From the NCBI RefSeq assembly GCF_000170895.1, contig NZ_ABCS01000048.1:1-64000 (forward strand): a DNA stretch of 64,000 nucleotides, written 5' to 3'. Below the pieces are notes generated by a model. It saw only the letters and a program-made list of their open reading frames with translations, did no database searches and was not told where the DNA came from. The translations under genes and the position numbers were made by a program. The stretch is from Plesiocystis pacifica SIR-1. GTDB lineage: Bacteria > Myxococcota_A > Polyangia > Nannocystales > Nannocystaceae. Positions 8,509 to 17,263 of this stretch are shown one piece after another; the first letter of the stretch is position 1, and the number at the start of each line of letters is the position of its first letter.

Positions 8509-9762
8509 ATGAAAGCGAGCCCAGCATTGCCTCCACGCATACGCCCCTTGTCCCCTCTTCTCGCTCTCGCCGCGCTGTCGCTCGGGTGCCCGGCAAGTGC
8601 GCCCGAGCGACGAGATACCGGCGCAGATGGGGAAACACTCGGAGACACCACAGGCGACGAGACGAGCAACGCCGACGAAGGCACCGGCGCCGGTGCTGGC
8701 CCCGACGCCTGCGGAGACGCCCTCGCTAGCGGGCTCTCGATCTCGGACGTGACCGCCTACCAGGTCATCGGCATTCCGATGGCCCAGTCCGCCGTCGAGG
8801 TCGAGCCCACGGCCCGTATCGCCGACGTCGTCGCCGGGCGCGAGCTCGTCGTGCGCGTGGACTTCGAGCTCCCCGCGGACTGGTCGGCGCGGACCTTGTC
8901 CGCCCGCGTCGAGGTCGAGGTCGAGGATGCAACGCCCGAGCTGTTCTTCGACAAGCGCGTGGTCGCAGCACCGAGCACCCCGGGCGATCCGACGACGAGC
9001 TTTCTGGTCGAGCTCCCCGCGGACACAGTCGTCGAGCAGGCTCGGTACGCCGTCTCTGTTGTGGAGTGCGATCAGGTCCCAGGCGGCGACGACCCGAACG
9101 CAGCTCGCTTCCCGAGCGCCGGAAGGGCCGAGCTCGGGGCGCGACGCACCGGGCCGATCGAGATCCACATCGTCCCATTCCTCGTCGCCGGCTTCGTGCC
9201 CGAGACGACCCCCGAGATCCTCGACGGCTTCGCCGACGCGGTCCGGGCGATCTACCCGACCACGGAGGTCATCCTCACCGTCGGGGAGGTCCTCGACGAC
9301 GGCCCGACGGTCGACATGGGCCAGCACCTCGTGCGCCTCGGGCAGCTCCGCGACGAGGAGCAGCCCCCCGCCGACGTCTACTACTACGGCCTCATCTCGG
9401 GGGCCGAGACCCGCGAAGAATTCTGCCCCACCTGTCCCACCGGCACCTCCGAGTCGGCCGGCCAGCTCCACGTGGGCTTCGCCGTGGGGGCCGCATTCGC
9501 CGACGCTCTCTCGGAGAGCACCCTGGTCCACGAACTCGGCCACATGCACGGGCGCTCTCACGCCCCTTGCGGCGACCCAAACCAGCTCGACCCGAGCTAC
9601 CCCTACCCCGACGGGAGCATCGGCGTCGAGGGCTACGACTACCGGACCGGCGAGTTCTTCCCCCCGGACACTCCCGACGTCATGGGCTACTGCCAGCCGC
9701 GCTGGGTCAGCGACTACACCTACCGCGCGCTGATGGATTGGCTGGTCACCTGGAACCCCTGA
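8509..9762 (+). CDS. Metzincin-type zinc metalloprotease lipoprotein
   Basis: A 417-aa secreted lipoprotein. A signal peptide ends in a lipobox (LAALSLGC), followed by a Thr/Asp/Gly-rich linker to about residue 65. Near the C-terminus is HELGHMHGRSH at residues 341-351, the full metzincin zinc motif HExxHxxGxxH (H341, E342, H345, H351). A Met-turn-like DVMGYC follows downstream. The layout resembles M66 (StcE-like) or related surface proteases. Substrate unknown. Divergent from the LysR gene. Confidence 0.8.
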   Translation: MKASPALPPRIRPLSPLLALAALSLGCPASAPERRDTGADGETLGDTTGDETSNADEGTGAGAGPDACGDALASGLSISDVTAYQVIGIPMAQSAVEVEPTARIADVVAGRELVVRVDFELPADWSARTLSARVEVEVEDATPELFFDKRVVAAPSTPGDPTTSFLVELPADTVVEQARYAVSVVECDQVPGGDDPNAARFPSAGRAELGARRTGPIEIHIVPFLVAGFVPETTPEILDGFADAVRAIYPTTEVILTVGEVLDDGPTVDMGQHLVRLGQLRDEEQPPADVYYYGLISGAETREEFCPTCPTGTSESAGQLHVGFAVGAAFADALSESTLVHELGHMHGRSHAPCGDPNQLDPSYPYPDGSIGVEGYDYRTGEFFPPDTPDVMGYCQPRWVSDYTYRALMDWLVTWNP

Positions 9763-9813
9763 GCGCGCTGGAGCTCAGAGCCGAGGCGGCGCGCCTCATT
9801 CTGGCCGACCCTC

Positions 9814-10239
9814 TCAGTTTTGGTGCAGGATGCCGAGCTTCTCGAAGCCGCAGGTCTTGGCCACGTCCATGGCCTGGACCAGGTCCTCGTGGCGGCTGTC
9901 CTTGTCGGCGCGCACGTGCAGGGTCGTGCGCCCGCCCTTGGACTCCGAGCACAGGTAGCTCTCGAGGGCGCCCGGGTCGACGATCACCTCGTCGACCTCG
10001 ATGGTCCCGCTGGAGTCGATGGACACGACCACGGCCTCGCTGGTCGGCGACTTTTGCTGGTTCTTGGCCCGCGCGAGATCCACGTCGATGGACGAGTTCT
10101 CCTGGAAGGTCGCGGTCAGCAGGAAGAAGATCAGCAGCTGGAAGACGATGTCGATGAGCGGGGTCAGCTCGACGACGGCGCCCTGGTTGCGGCGGCGACG
10201 GTGCCGGGTCGCGGCGCCGTCCCGAGCCAGCAGGCTCAC
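9814..10239 (-). CDS. ExbD/TolR biopolymer transport protein
   Basis: A 141-aa protein with one N-terminal membrane anchor (LTPLIDIVFQLLIFFLLTA). The Asp in PLIDI is the conserved proton-path residue of ExbD/TolR. The rest is a periplasmic domain. The GTG start overlaps the stop of the upstream ExbB gene by 4 bases (GTGA), implying translational coupling. Works with ExbB to pass proton-motive force to a TonB- or TolA-like partner. No tonB is seen nearby. Confidence 0.9.
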   Translation of the reverse strand: MSLLARDGAATRHRRRRNQGAVVELTPLIDIVFQLLIFFLLTATFQENSSIDVDLARAKNQQKSPTSEAVVVSIDSSGTIEVDEVIVDPGALESYLCSESKGGRTTLHVRADKDSRHEDLVQAMDVAKTCGFEKLGILHQN

Positions 10240-10925
10240 CCTTCGTCCCCCTCGTCCTGCTCGGCCTTTGCTTCAGCCGCGGCCTTTTGCGCGGCGCGCC
10301 GCTTGGCCTCGTCGAGGAGGTCGACGATGCCCATGGCGTCCTCCTCCATCTCGACGATCAGCCGGTCGTTGCGGCCCTGCACGAACTTGTAGAGCACGAG
10401 CATGGGGATGGCGACCATCAGGCCGTAGGCCGTGGTGATCAGCGCGGTCCAGATGCCCTCGGCGAACACGTCGGGCGTGGCCTGGCCGTTGGCGTAGGCG
10501 TCGACGAAGCGCTGGAAGACCTGGATCATGCCGACCACCGTGCCGAGCAGGCCGAGCAGCGGGGTGATCGAGGCGACGGTGCCGATGATCTCGACGTTCT
10601 TGTCGAGGTGCGCGACCTCCCGACCCCCGACCTCCTCCACGGCCTCCTTGATCTCGGCGCGGGTCTTGCCGTCGGCGTAGGCTTGCAAGCTCGCCACGAT
10701 CATCCGCGCGATGCTCGAGCGGTTCTCCTCGCACAGCAGCTGGGCCTCGGAGGTCTTGCCCTTTGCGACCATTGCGCGGATGCGGTCGACAAATGCACGG
10801 GGCACGACCTTGGAACGCTGCAGCGAGTACATGCGCTCGAAGAACACGAACAGCCCGACGACCGCCGCGCCGAGGATGGCCCACATGAGTGGGCCGCCTT
10901 TTTCGAAGAAGTAGCCGAGATCCAT
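10236..10925 (-). CDS. MotA/TolQ/ExbB proton channel protein
   Basis: A 229-aa inner-membrane protein with three hydrophobic segments (LMWAILGAAVVGLFVFFERM at the N-terminus, and two in the conserved C-terminal half near ITPLLGLLGTVVGMI and GIWTALITTAYGLMVAIPM). These are hallmark sequences of TolQ/ExbB. ATG at 10925 is preferred over an upstream in-frame codon at 11003, because MDLGYFFEKGGPLMW is the normal family N-terminus. It forms an operon with ExbD. Confidence 0.9.
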   Translation of the reverse strand: MDLGYFFEKGGPLMWAILGAAVVGLFVFFERMYSLQRSKVVPRAFVDRIRAMVAKGKTSEAQLLCEENRSSIARMIVASLQAYADGKTRAEIKEAVEEVGGREVAHLDKNVEIIGTVASITPLLGLLGTVVGMIQVFQRFVDAYANGQATPDVFAEGIWTALITTAYGLMVAIPMLVLYKFVQGRNDRLIVEMEEDAMGIVDLLDEAKRRAAQKAAAEAKAEQDEGDEG

Positions 10926-11042
10926 GGTCTGGCGGGTTGCAGGCCCGTCACGGGCGCAGCACAGGATGCGCCCCAGACCGCGGGAGGGCAAGGTAAACAC
11001 CACCTAACTGGATTTTGTGGCTGACATGGGTTTCCATGGAGC

Positions 11043-11744
11043 ATGGCTTCTCCTTCAATGTCGGGATCTGCGCTCGCTTTCGCTTGCGTCCTCCTCGCAG
11101 CCTGCTCCCCCACCACGACCGGTCTGGGTGAGGGCAGCGGGGACGAGGCCGCGGGCACGGCCGCGACCGAGACCACCGACGACGAGGTCGGCTCCGACAC
11201 CGACGGCTCGAGCGAGTCGGCCGACGGCAGCTCGACCGAGAGCGCGGACGACACGACGACCACCGACGAGGGCGAGTCGACCACCACCGACGAGGGCGAC
11301 ACGACGACCACCGACGAGGGCGAGTCGACCACCGACGAGGGCGACACGACGACCACCGACGGCGGCACGGACACCACCGACGGTGGAACCGATACCACCA
11401 CCGACGGCGGCACGGACACCACCGAGACGACCGACGACGGCATGATGGCCGAGTGCGGCAACGACATCCTCGACCCCGGCGAAGACTGCGACGGTCTGGA
11501 TCTCAACGCCGAGGACTGCTACAGCCTCGGCTTTCTAAACGGTAACCTGGCCTGCAACGAAAGCTGCGAATTTGACCTCTCGACGTGCTACGCGGGCGCC
11601 GAAGGGGACCCCTGCGCGGGTGACGACAATTGTCAGGACTACTGCAAGGACGATCAATGTTGGGACGGCAGCAGCGGCGACCCCTGCGACGAGTTCCAGG
11701 GCCACTGCAACGGCAGCATCTGCGTCTTCGGCAACTGTGTCTGA
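11043..11744 (+). CDS. Cys-rich lipoprotein with Thr/Asp/Glu linker
   Basis: A 233-aa lipoprotein. The signal ends in LLAAC. A linker of about 100 residues follows, made of TTTDEGD/TTDGGTD repeats coded by 18-bp-type direct repeats (about 11255-11430). The C-terminal 95 residues are a Cys-rich module starting ECGNDILDPGEDCDG (DUF4215-like) and ending GNCV. Likely displayed on the outer membrane. Function unknown. Related modules occur in the protein at 16008-17123. Confidence 0.75.
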   Translation: MASPSMSGSALAFACVLLAACSPTTTGLGEGSGDEAAGTAATETTDDEVGSDTDGSSESADGSSTESADDTTTTDEGESTTTDEGDTTTTDEGESTTDEGDTTTTDGGTDTTDGGTDTTTDGGTDTTETTDDGMMAECGNDILDPGEDCDGLDLNAEDCYSLGFLNGNLACNESCEFDLSTCYAGAEGDPCAGDDNCQDYCKDDQCWDGSSGDPCDEFQGHCNGSICVFGNCV

Positions 11745-12856
11745 GCGCCGCCCTCGGCCTGACGCTCGCGGCCTGCGGGACCAGCTCGGCTGGCGAGGGA
11801 ACGCGCGGGCCTACCGAGACGGACACCAACTTGGGCGACGAGGCCGGGTCGACGAGCGCCGAGTCCTCCAGTGACAGCTCGGGGGAGGCGGACTCCAGCG
11901 GCGAGACCACCTCGACGAGCTCGACCTCCGCGGGCTCGAGCGACGCCGAGACCGACACCGGCGAGACCGAGCCCGTCGAGCTCAGCGTCGTCGTCACCGA
12001 GCTCGACTACGGCGAGCACGGCGAGTCCCTCGACCTCTACACCCCCGAGCCCGCCCGCTTGGGCCCCCTGCCGACCCTCGTCCTCGCCCACGGCGGCCTG
12101 TGGCAGGGCGGCAGCAAGGGCGAGCTCGCGGTGACCTGCGAGCAGGTCGTGCTCGCCAGCCAGGGCGCCGTCGCGTGCGCGAGCCTCGACTACCGGCTCT
12201 CGGGCGCCCTCGGGGGCCAGTGCCAGGGCGGCCCCGACGTCTACCGCGAGCAGGTCGAGGACTTCGCCGCGGCCGTCGCCGAGCTCCAGCAGGGCGCCGA
12301 CGAGCACGGCCTCGACCCCGCCGCCATGGTCGTCGGGGGCCACAGCGCCGGGGCCCACCTCGCCGCCCTGCTCTACCTGCGCACGCCAACCTTCGGCCCC
12401 CAGCTCGCCCACCCGCCCGCGGGCCTCGCCGGCTTCGAGGGCATCTACGACGTCGAGGCCTGGGACCTCTACGACGACGACTTTTGGAACGGCCAGTTCA
12501 GCTGCGCCACCCGGAGGGCCTTCGGCTCCGCCCCCGGCGAGCCCATGACCTGCACCGACGCCGAGCTCGGCCTGCCCTGCTGGCGCGTCGGCTCCCCGAC
12601 CTTCCTCGCCCTCAACCCCGTCGACGTCGGGCTGCCGCCGGTCGACGCCGACGCGCTGCTGATCCACTCGCCGCAGGACAACTGGGTCGACGACGCGGAG
12701 GCGCACAAGCTCGGCGCCGCGCTCGAGGGCGTGGCCGAGCCCGGCGTCGCCGTCAGCGTGGTGACCAACGGCGACTGCGGGACGGGAAGGCACTCCGAGG
12801 TGCTCGGCTCGCCGGCGCTCGCGGAGTGCCTGGCGAACTTCGTGGCCGGCATTTAA
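11657..12856 (+). CDS. Alpha/beta hydrolase (esterase) lipoprotein overlapping the upstream gene
   Basis: Carboxylesterase-like lipoprotein of the alpha/beta-hydrolase fold: oxyanion HGG (LAHGGLWQGG), nucleophile motif GGHSAGAH, Asp in SPQDNW and His in GRHSEV. A lipobox (LGLTLAAC) sits just after the stop of the upstream gene at 11744. The start is a puzzle, because no ATG, GTG or TTG lies close to the signal. ATG at 11657 gives a long Arg-rich n-region read out of frame inside the upstream gene. CTG at 11720 would give a standard 19-residue signal (LRLRQLCLSAALG). Both need a real overlap with the previous gene. An ancestral deletion between two lipoprotein genes is one explanation. Confidence 0.65.
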   Translation: MLGRQQRRPLRRVPGPLQRQHLRLRQLCLSAALGLTLAACGTSSAGEGTRGPTETDTNLGDEAGSTSAESSSDSSGEADSSGETTSTSSTSAGSSDAETDTGETEPVELSVVVTELDYGEHGESLDLYTPEPARLGPLPTLVLAHGGLWQGGSKGELAVTCEQVVLASQGAVACASLDYRLSGALGGQCQGGPDVYREQVEDFAAAVAELQQGADEHGLDPAAMVVGGHSAGAHLAALLYLRTPTFGPQLAHPPAGLAGFEGIYDVEAWDLYDDDFWNGQFSCATRRAFGSAPGEPMTCTDAELGLPCWRVGSPTFLALNPVDVGLPPVDADALLIHSPQDNWVDDAEAHKLGAALEGVAEPGVAVSVVTNGDCGTGRHSEVLGSPALAECLANFVAGI

Positions 12857-13170
12857 GTCGCGGAGGCGATCGCGTTGACGCACTCGTCGAAGGACGGGAC
12901 CTTGCGGCGGACGCAGTCTCGGCCGTCTGGCGATGGGAGCCGTGCGACCTTCAACAACAAGCGATCTCGGAGGAGCTTGTTCTTGGCCGGCCGCGACTCC
13001 TTGAGGCAGTCGGCTGCCGCGTTGTTTGGGATCGCCTCGAAGCGAGGGCGGAGCGTCCAGTAGTCCACCTTCTTTGCGTCAGCGATGCTCGAGACGAGCA
13101 GCTCATGGAGGCCGAACTCTTTCACGGCGCCCCAGTCATCCTCGTAGAAGATCGGGATGGGGCGGCTCAT
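12853..13170 (-). CDS. Small partner protein of ATPase remnant
   Basis: A 105-aa protein starting MSRPIPIFYEDDWGAVKEF. Its ATG overlaps the stop of the upstream ATPase frame by one base (TGATG), so the two are coupled. The FYEDDW... start, with acidic residues near the N-terminus, and the pairing with an AAA_21-type ATPase recall TOPRIM- or DUF4276-like partners in two-gene ATPase cassettes. I cannot assign it firmly, and it may be shortened at the C-terminus. The 3' end overlaps the convergent esterase gene by 4 bases. Confidence 0.5.
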   Translation of the reverse strand: MSRPIPIFYEDDWGAVKEFGLHELLVSSIADAKKVDYWTLRPRFEAIPNNAAADCLKESRPAKNKLLRDRLLLKVARLPSPDGRDCVRRKVPSFDECVNAIASAT

Positions 13171-13685
13171 CAGGCGGACTCTCGCTCGGCGAGGACGGAG
13201 CGCAGCTGGCCGGCGGCTCGGATCTCGCCCAGGCCGCGGTAGCGCTCGAGCCACTTTTCGAGCTGCTCGGCGTCGAGCTTGCGCAAGACCGTTTGGTGGT
13301 TGTCGTCGAGCTCGCACACGCGCACCGACGAGACTGGGTCAGGCAGGAGATCGAGGATGTGATCGGAGTGGGTCGCCAACACGACGGGGTAGCGCTCGCT
13401 CGCCGCGACCAAGAGCTGGACGACCCGCCCGAGGAGCTCGGGGTGCAGGTGCTGCTCCGGCTCGTCGAAGCACAGCAAGGTCCGGCCTTCGTCGAGCTGC
13501 ACGAGCGCGACGAAGGCGAGATAGGTCAGCTGGCCATCGGAGAGCTGATAGGCCGAAACATGGCCCACTCCGTCGAGTTCGAGGGCAAGACTCAAATGCC
13601 CTCCGGCGGCGGCGATCAGCGACACATCGCGCAAGTGCGGGCCGATGCCGAGCTGAAGGAGCTCGAGGGTCTCGCTCGCTCGCAC
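13170..13685 (-). pseudogene. N-terminally truncated AAA_21-type (ABC/OLD-like) ATPase
   Basis: The 171-aa frame holds only the C-terminal half of an ATPase: signature-like LSDGQLTYLA, Walker B TLLCFDEPEQHLHP and H-loop LATHSDHIL. The Walker A half, normally 200 or more residues upstream, is absent. The frame runs upstream a little (LTEARPAQTSNWGPRRAF) and then enters the 3' end of the S9 peptidase gene. The gene was therefore probably truncated, perhaps when the peptidase gene was joined to it. Such ATPases paired with a small protein are common in anti-phage cassettes. Whether this remnant is expressed is unknown. Confidence 0.65.
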
Positions 13686-13735
13686 GAACGCTCGCCTGGG
13701 GCCCCAGTTGCTCGTTTGCGCAGGCCGAGCCTCTG

Positions 13736-15847
13736 TCAGTCGTCGAGCTGCTCGCTCAGCCCGGGGATCAACTCCCGCCCCGCCGGCACCTGCAGCGTCG
13801 AGTCACCGATGTCGCTGATCGGTAGGTACTCCCCGCCCAGGCACCCAGCCAGGAAGGTCTCCGCCACGGCGTTGAAGGCCTGCGAGTTCGACGGGCGGGC
13901 GAAGCCGTGGCCCTCGTCGGGGAACAGGGCGTAGGTCACGGGGATCTCGCGCTCGGTCATGGCCGCGACGATCTGGTCGGCCTCGGCCTGCTTGACCCGC
14001 GGGTCGTTGGCGCCCTGGCCAATGAGCAGGGGCTTGACGATGGCGTCGACGCGGTTGAGGGGCGAGCGGGACTCGAGCAGGGCGCGGCCCTCCTCGGTGC
14101 GGTGGTCCCCGACGCGGGTGGTGAACTGGGCGACCATCGGGGCCCAGTAAGGCGGGATGGTCTCGAGCAGGGTCACGAGGTTGGAGGGGCCGACGATGTC
14201 GACGCCGCAGGCGAACACCTCGGGGGTGAAGGTCAGCCCGACCAAGGTCGCGTAGCCGCCGTAGCTGCCGCCCATGATCGCCACGGAGTCCTTCGAGGTG
14301 ACCTTGGTGTCCACGGCCCAGTCGACGGCGTCGAGCAGGTCGTCGTGCATCTTGGCGGCCCACTCCTTGTCGCCGGCGGCGGTGAAGGCCTTGCCGAAGC
14401 CCGTCGAGCCGCGGAAGTTGACGGACAGCACCGCGTAGCCGCGGTTGGTCAGCCACTGGGCCATGGGGTTGTAGCCCCAGTTGTCCCGGGCCCACGGCCC
14501 GCCGTGGACGAGCAGGACCATGGGCACGGGCTCGTCGGGCACGCCGTCGTCGTCGGGGTCCGAGCTCGGGGGCAGGGACAGGTAGCTGACCAGCTCGAGG
14601 CCGTCGCGGGACTCGATCACCCGCGGGTGCATGGACGCGAGCTCGAGGCCCTCGAGGGCCTCGTTGATGAAGAACAGGAAGGTCGAGTCCTTGGTCGCGC
14701 GGTCGTACTGGTAGTAGGAGACCGAACCCTTGTCACTGTAGTACGCGACGATCCACTGGTCGCCCTCGCGGGTCTGGTCGGTGATCGCAAAGTTGTTGCC
14801 GGGCTTGACCTGCTCGAGGGCCGCGAAGTCGTCGGCGTAGCTCGGGTCGAGGACCTCCCAGCGCGGCTTGTCCCAGTTGACGGTGACGGCCACGGGCTTG
14901 CGGGTCTTGGCGTCGCGCATGACCCCGCCCAGCTCGGCCTTGGGGTCCTGGTACAGGACCTTGCGCTCGTCGGTCTCGGTGTCGATCTCGATCAGCGCGC
15001 CGGTGTCCCGGCCGCGGCTGTCGATCATGTAGCGGTAGCGGCCGGAGGCGTCGAAGCCGGCGTCCTGCGTGGACATCGAGTCGATCTGCTCGATCGCCTC
15101 GATGGGCGCCCAGTCCTTCTTGCCGTGGCCGCGCCCGGCCTTGTCGCCGCCGGGGGCGAGGATCTCAATCCCGCCGTCGGGGCGCGGGGCGTAGGCGTAG
15201 CGCAGCTCGAGGTTCTCGTCGGAGACGTAGCCGGCGTAGCCCGCGTCGTTTTGCTCGACGAGGGTGCGCTCGCCGGTCTCGATGTTCATGCGGTAGACGT
15301 CGTGATGGGCGGGGTTGCGGTCGTTGATCCCGACGAGGATGAACTTGGGCTGCTCCCGGCTCCCGCCGACCATCTGCGCGCGCACCTCGGGGTTGGGGGT
15401 CAGGTCCGTGTCCGAGCTCGCGCCGACCTCGGGGTCGATGCGGTGCAGGTGCCAGTTCTCGTTCCCGGCCTGGTCCTGGGCGTAGATGATGTAGCGGCCG
15501 TCGGCCGTCCAGCCGGCGTTGCGGATGCCCCGGAGCCGGTCCTTGGTGACCACCTTGCCCGCGTCGAGCTTGCCCGCGGGCGCGACCCAGACGTTGAGCA
15601 CGCCCTCGTCCGGGGCCAGCCACATGATCCGCTTGCCGTCGGGGCTCAGGCGCGGCGCGGCGCGGTCCGGGTTGCCAAAGAGCAGCTCCCGAGGGATCAG
15701 ATCGGGGTTCGCCGTGCCCTTGGCGAGCATCTGGGCGTTGGCCTTGCCCCCCCCGCCGGGCTCGGTGGCGTCCAGGCTGGCAGTGGGTGAACAGGCCGAG
15801 GCGGCCGCGAGGATCAGGGCGAGGGACAGGGTCGACTGGGCCTTCAT
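13736..15847 (-). CDS. S9-family prolyl oligopeptidase lipoprotein
   Basis: A 703-aa serine peptidase. The signal peptide ends in a lipobox (AAASAC, Cys19), so it is anchored in the cell envelope. Residues about 55-420 form a propeller domain (repeats such as RLSPDGKRIMWLA and GWTADGRYIIYAQD). The C-terminal alpha/beta-hydrolase domain has GGSYGGYA (Ser near 529), an Asp near 613 (ANDPRVK) and His in DEGHGF near 646. Cleaves short peptides, probably scavenged from prey or the medium (inference). The stop lies about 50 bp before the truncated ATPase frame on the same strand. Confidence 0.92.
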   Translation of the reverse strand: MKAQSTLSLALILAAASACSPTASLDATEPGGGGKANAQMLAKGTANPDLIPRELLFGNPDRAAPRLSPDGKRIMWLAPDEGVLNVWVAPAGKLDAGKVVTKDRLRGIRNAGWTADGRYIIYAQDQAGNENWHLHRIDPEVGASSDTDLTPNPEVRAQMVGGSREQPKFILVGINDRNPAHHDVYRMNIETGERTLVEQNDAGYAGYVSDENLELRYAYAPRPDGGIEILAPGGDKAGRGHGKKDWAPIEAIEQIDSMSTQDAGFDASGRYRYMIDSRGRDTGALIEIDTETDERKVLYQDPKAELGGVMRDAKTRKPVAVTVNWDKPRWEVLDPSYADDFAALEQVKPGNNFAITDQTREGDQWIVAYYSDKGSVSYYQYDRATKDSTFLFFINEALEGLELASMHPRVIESRDGLELVSYLSLPPSSDPDDDGVPDEPVPMVLLVHGGPWARDNWGYNPMAQWLTNRGYAVLSVNFRGSTGFGKAFTAAGDKEWAAKMHDDLLDAVDWAVDTKVTSKDSVAIMGGSYGGYATLVGLTFTPEVFACGVDIVGPSNLVTLLETIPPYWAPMVAQFTTRVGDHRTEEGRALLESRSPLNRVDAIVKPLLIGQGANDPRVKQAEADQIVAAMTEREIPVTYALFPDEGHGFARPSNSQAFNAVAETFLAGCLGGEYLPISDIGDSTLQVPAGRELIPGLSEQLDD

Positions 15848-16007
15848 GGCCCTTCCGTGTCGCTGTCTCGCGCTTTTGTCTCAGCTCGCCTCGAAAAATT
15901 CGTGTGCGTTAAATGACTCGAGCCGCCGCGCCCGGGTCGAAACCTAGACGGGCGGCTCGGTGGTCGAAATTCGATCGTCGTCCGATCCTCGTTCGACCGT
16001 CAGAGGA

Positions 16008-17123
16008 TCACTCGCAGACCATGTTCACCTGGTCGCACTGGTTGATGCAGTCGTTGTTGACCGAGCAGGGCGAGCCGGCCTCGCCGGTCTGGCAGCTGTC
16101 GGTGGCGTTCGAGCAGTAGGGCGCCTCGTCGCCACAGTCGGCGTCGGCGTTGCAGGGGTCGTCGACGCTGCCGTCGTAGCAAGCATCGTCGACGCAGTAG
16201 GGCGAGCCCATGGCGCAGTCGCTGTCGAACTCGCAGGCGTCGCCCTCGTTGCCCGCGTAGCACATCAGCCCGACGCAGAAGGGAGAGTCCTCGCCGCAGT
16301 CGTTGTCGAACTCGCAGGGCGAGCCGTACTCACCGGTCTCGCACATGTCGAACACGCAGTAGGGCGACTCGGGCGAGCAGCTGCCGTCGCCGCCGCAGGG
16401 GTCGCCCTGGCTGCCGTCGTAGCACACGTTCTCGTAGCAGCCGCCGCCGTCTTGGTCGGGGAAGCAGTCCGAGTTGAAGTCGCAAGGATCGCCCTCGTCG
16501 CCGTTCCAACACAGGTTGTTGACGCAAAAAGGCGCGGCCTCGGGGCAGTCCGCGTCGAACTCACAGTCCTCGCCCTCGCCCTCGCTCAGGCAGGCGTTGG
16601 AGTTGATCGTGGTGCAGTCCTCGGTGCAGGCGAGCTCGCCGCCGACGAACTCGCCGAAGTCCATGCAGGTCGCCTCGCCGAAGTCCATGCCGTCGCAGGC
16701 CTCGTCGCCCTCGAGCACACCGTTGCCGCACTCGGGCTCGGCCTGGCAGGCCGACTCGTCGAAGGTGCAGTCCTCGTTGCAGGCCAGGTCGCCGCCGAAG
16801 TAGCGCAGGCCCTCGCAGGTCTGGCCGGCGAGGTCCTCGCCGTCGCACTGCTCGTCGCCCTCGGCCACGCCGTCGCCACAGACCGGACCGGTCTCGGTGC
16901 TCTCGGTCTCCTCCGTGGTCTCCGTCGTGGTCTCCGTCGTGTCCTCGCTCGTGCTTTCTTCGGTGGTGTCGGTGTCGGTGTCGGTGTCGCCGACATCGTC
17001 CTCCCCATCGTCGGGGTCGCTGGGGCAACCCGCCAGCAGCCCGAGGCTCAGGCACAGGTAGACTCCGAGGCCCGCGACGCCGCGTCGACCGGTGGAACGA
17101 AGAAGCTCAGTCTGGATGGTCAT
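16008..17123 (-). CDS. Cys-rich repeat lipoprotein
   Basis: A 371-aa lipoprotein. The signal ends in LGLLAGC, followed by a Thr/Asp/Glu-rich linker (about 36-80). Two modules of the type CGDGVAEGDEQCDG...LACNEDC and CGNGVLEGDEACDG (DUF4215-like) come next. Then there are six or seven short repeats of pattern GDPCxxDxDC...PYCVxxxC, like Dickkopf-type Cys-rich repeats. Probably a surface-exposed adhesin or binding protein stabilised by disulfides. No enzymatic motif seen. Confidence 0.8.
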   Translation of the reverse strand: MTIQTELLRSTGRRGVAGLGVYLCLSLGLLAGCPSDPDDGEDDVGDTDTDTDTTEESTSEDTTETTTETTEETESTETGPVCGDGVAEGDEQCDGEDLAGQTCEGLRYFGGDLACNEDCTFDESACQAEPECGNGVLEGDEACDGMDFGEATCMDFGEFVGGELACTEDCTTINSNACLSEGEGEDCEFDADCPEAAPFCVNNLCWNGDEGDPCDFNSDCFPDQDGGGCYENVCYDGSQGDPCGGDGSCSPESPYCVFDMCETGEYGSPCEFDNDCGEDSPFCVGLMCYAGNEGDACEFDSDCAMGSPYCVDDACYDGSVDDPCNADADCGDEAPYCSNATDSCQTGEAGSPCSVNNDCINQCDQVNMVCE

Positions 17124-17263
17124 GTCCCCATCCTAGGTCTTTCCGTGCGCAGACGACACGCCTTGGCAAGCGCGAACGTGGGGCAAAGATCACGGCACCC
17201 TCGACAGGCCAAACACCGCCCATCGACCTGTCCCATCGACCAGGTTGCCGGTAGGATCGGCAG

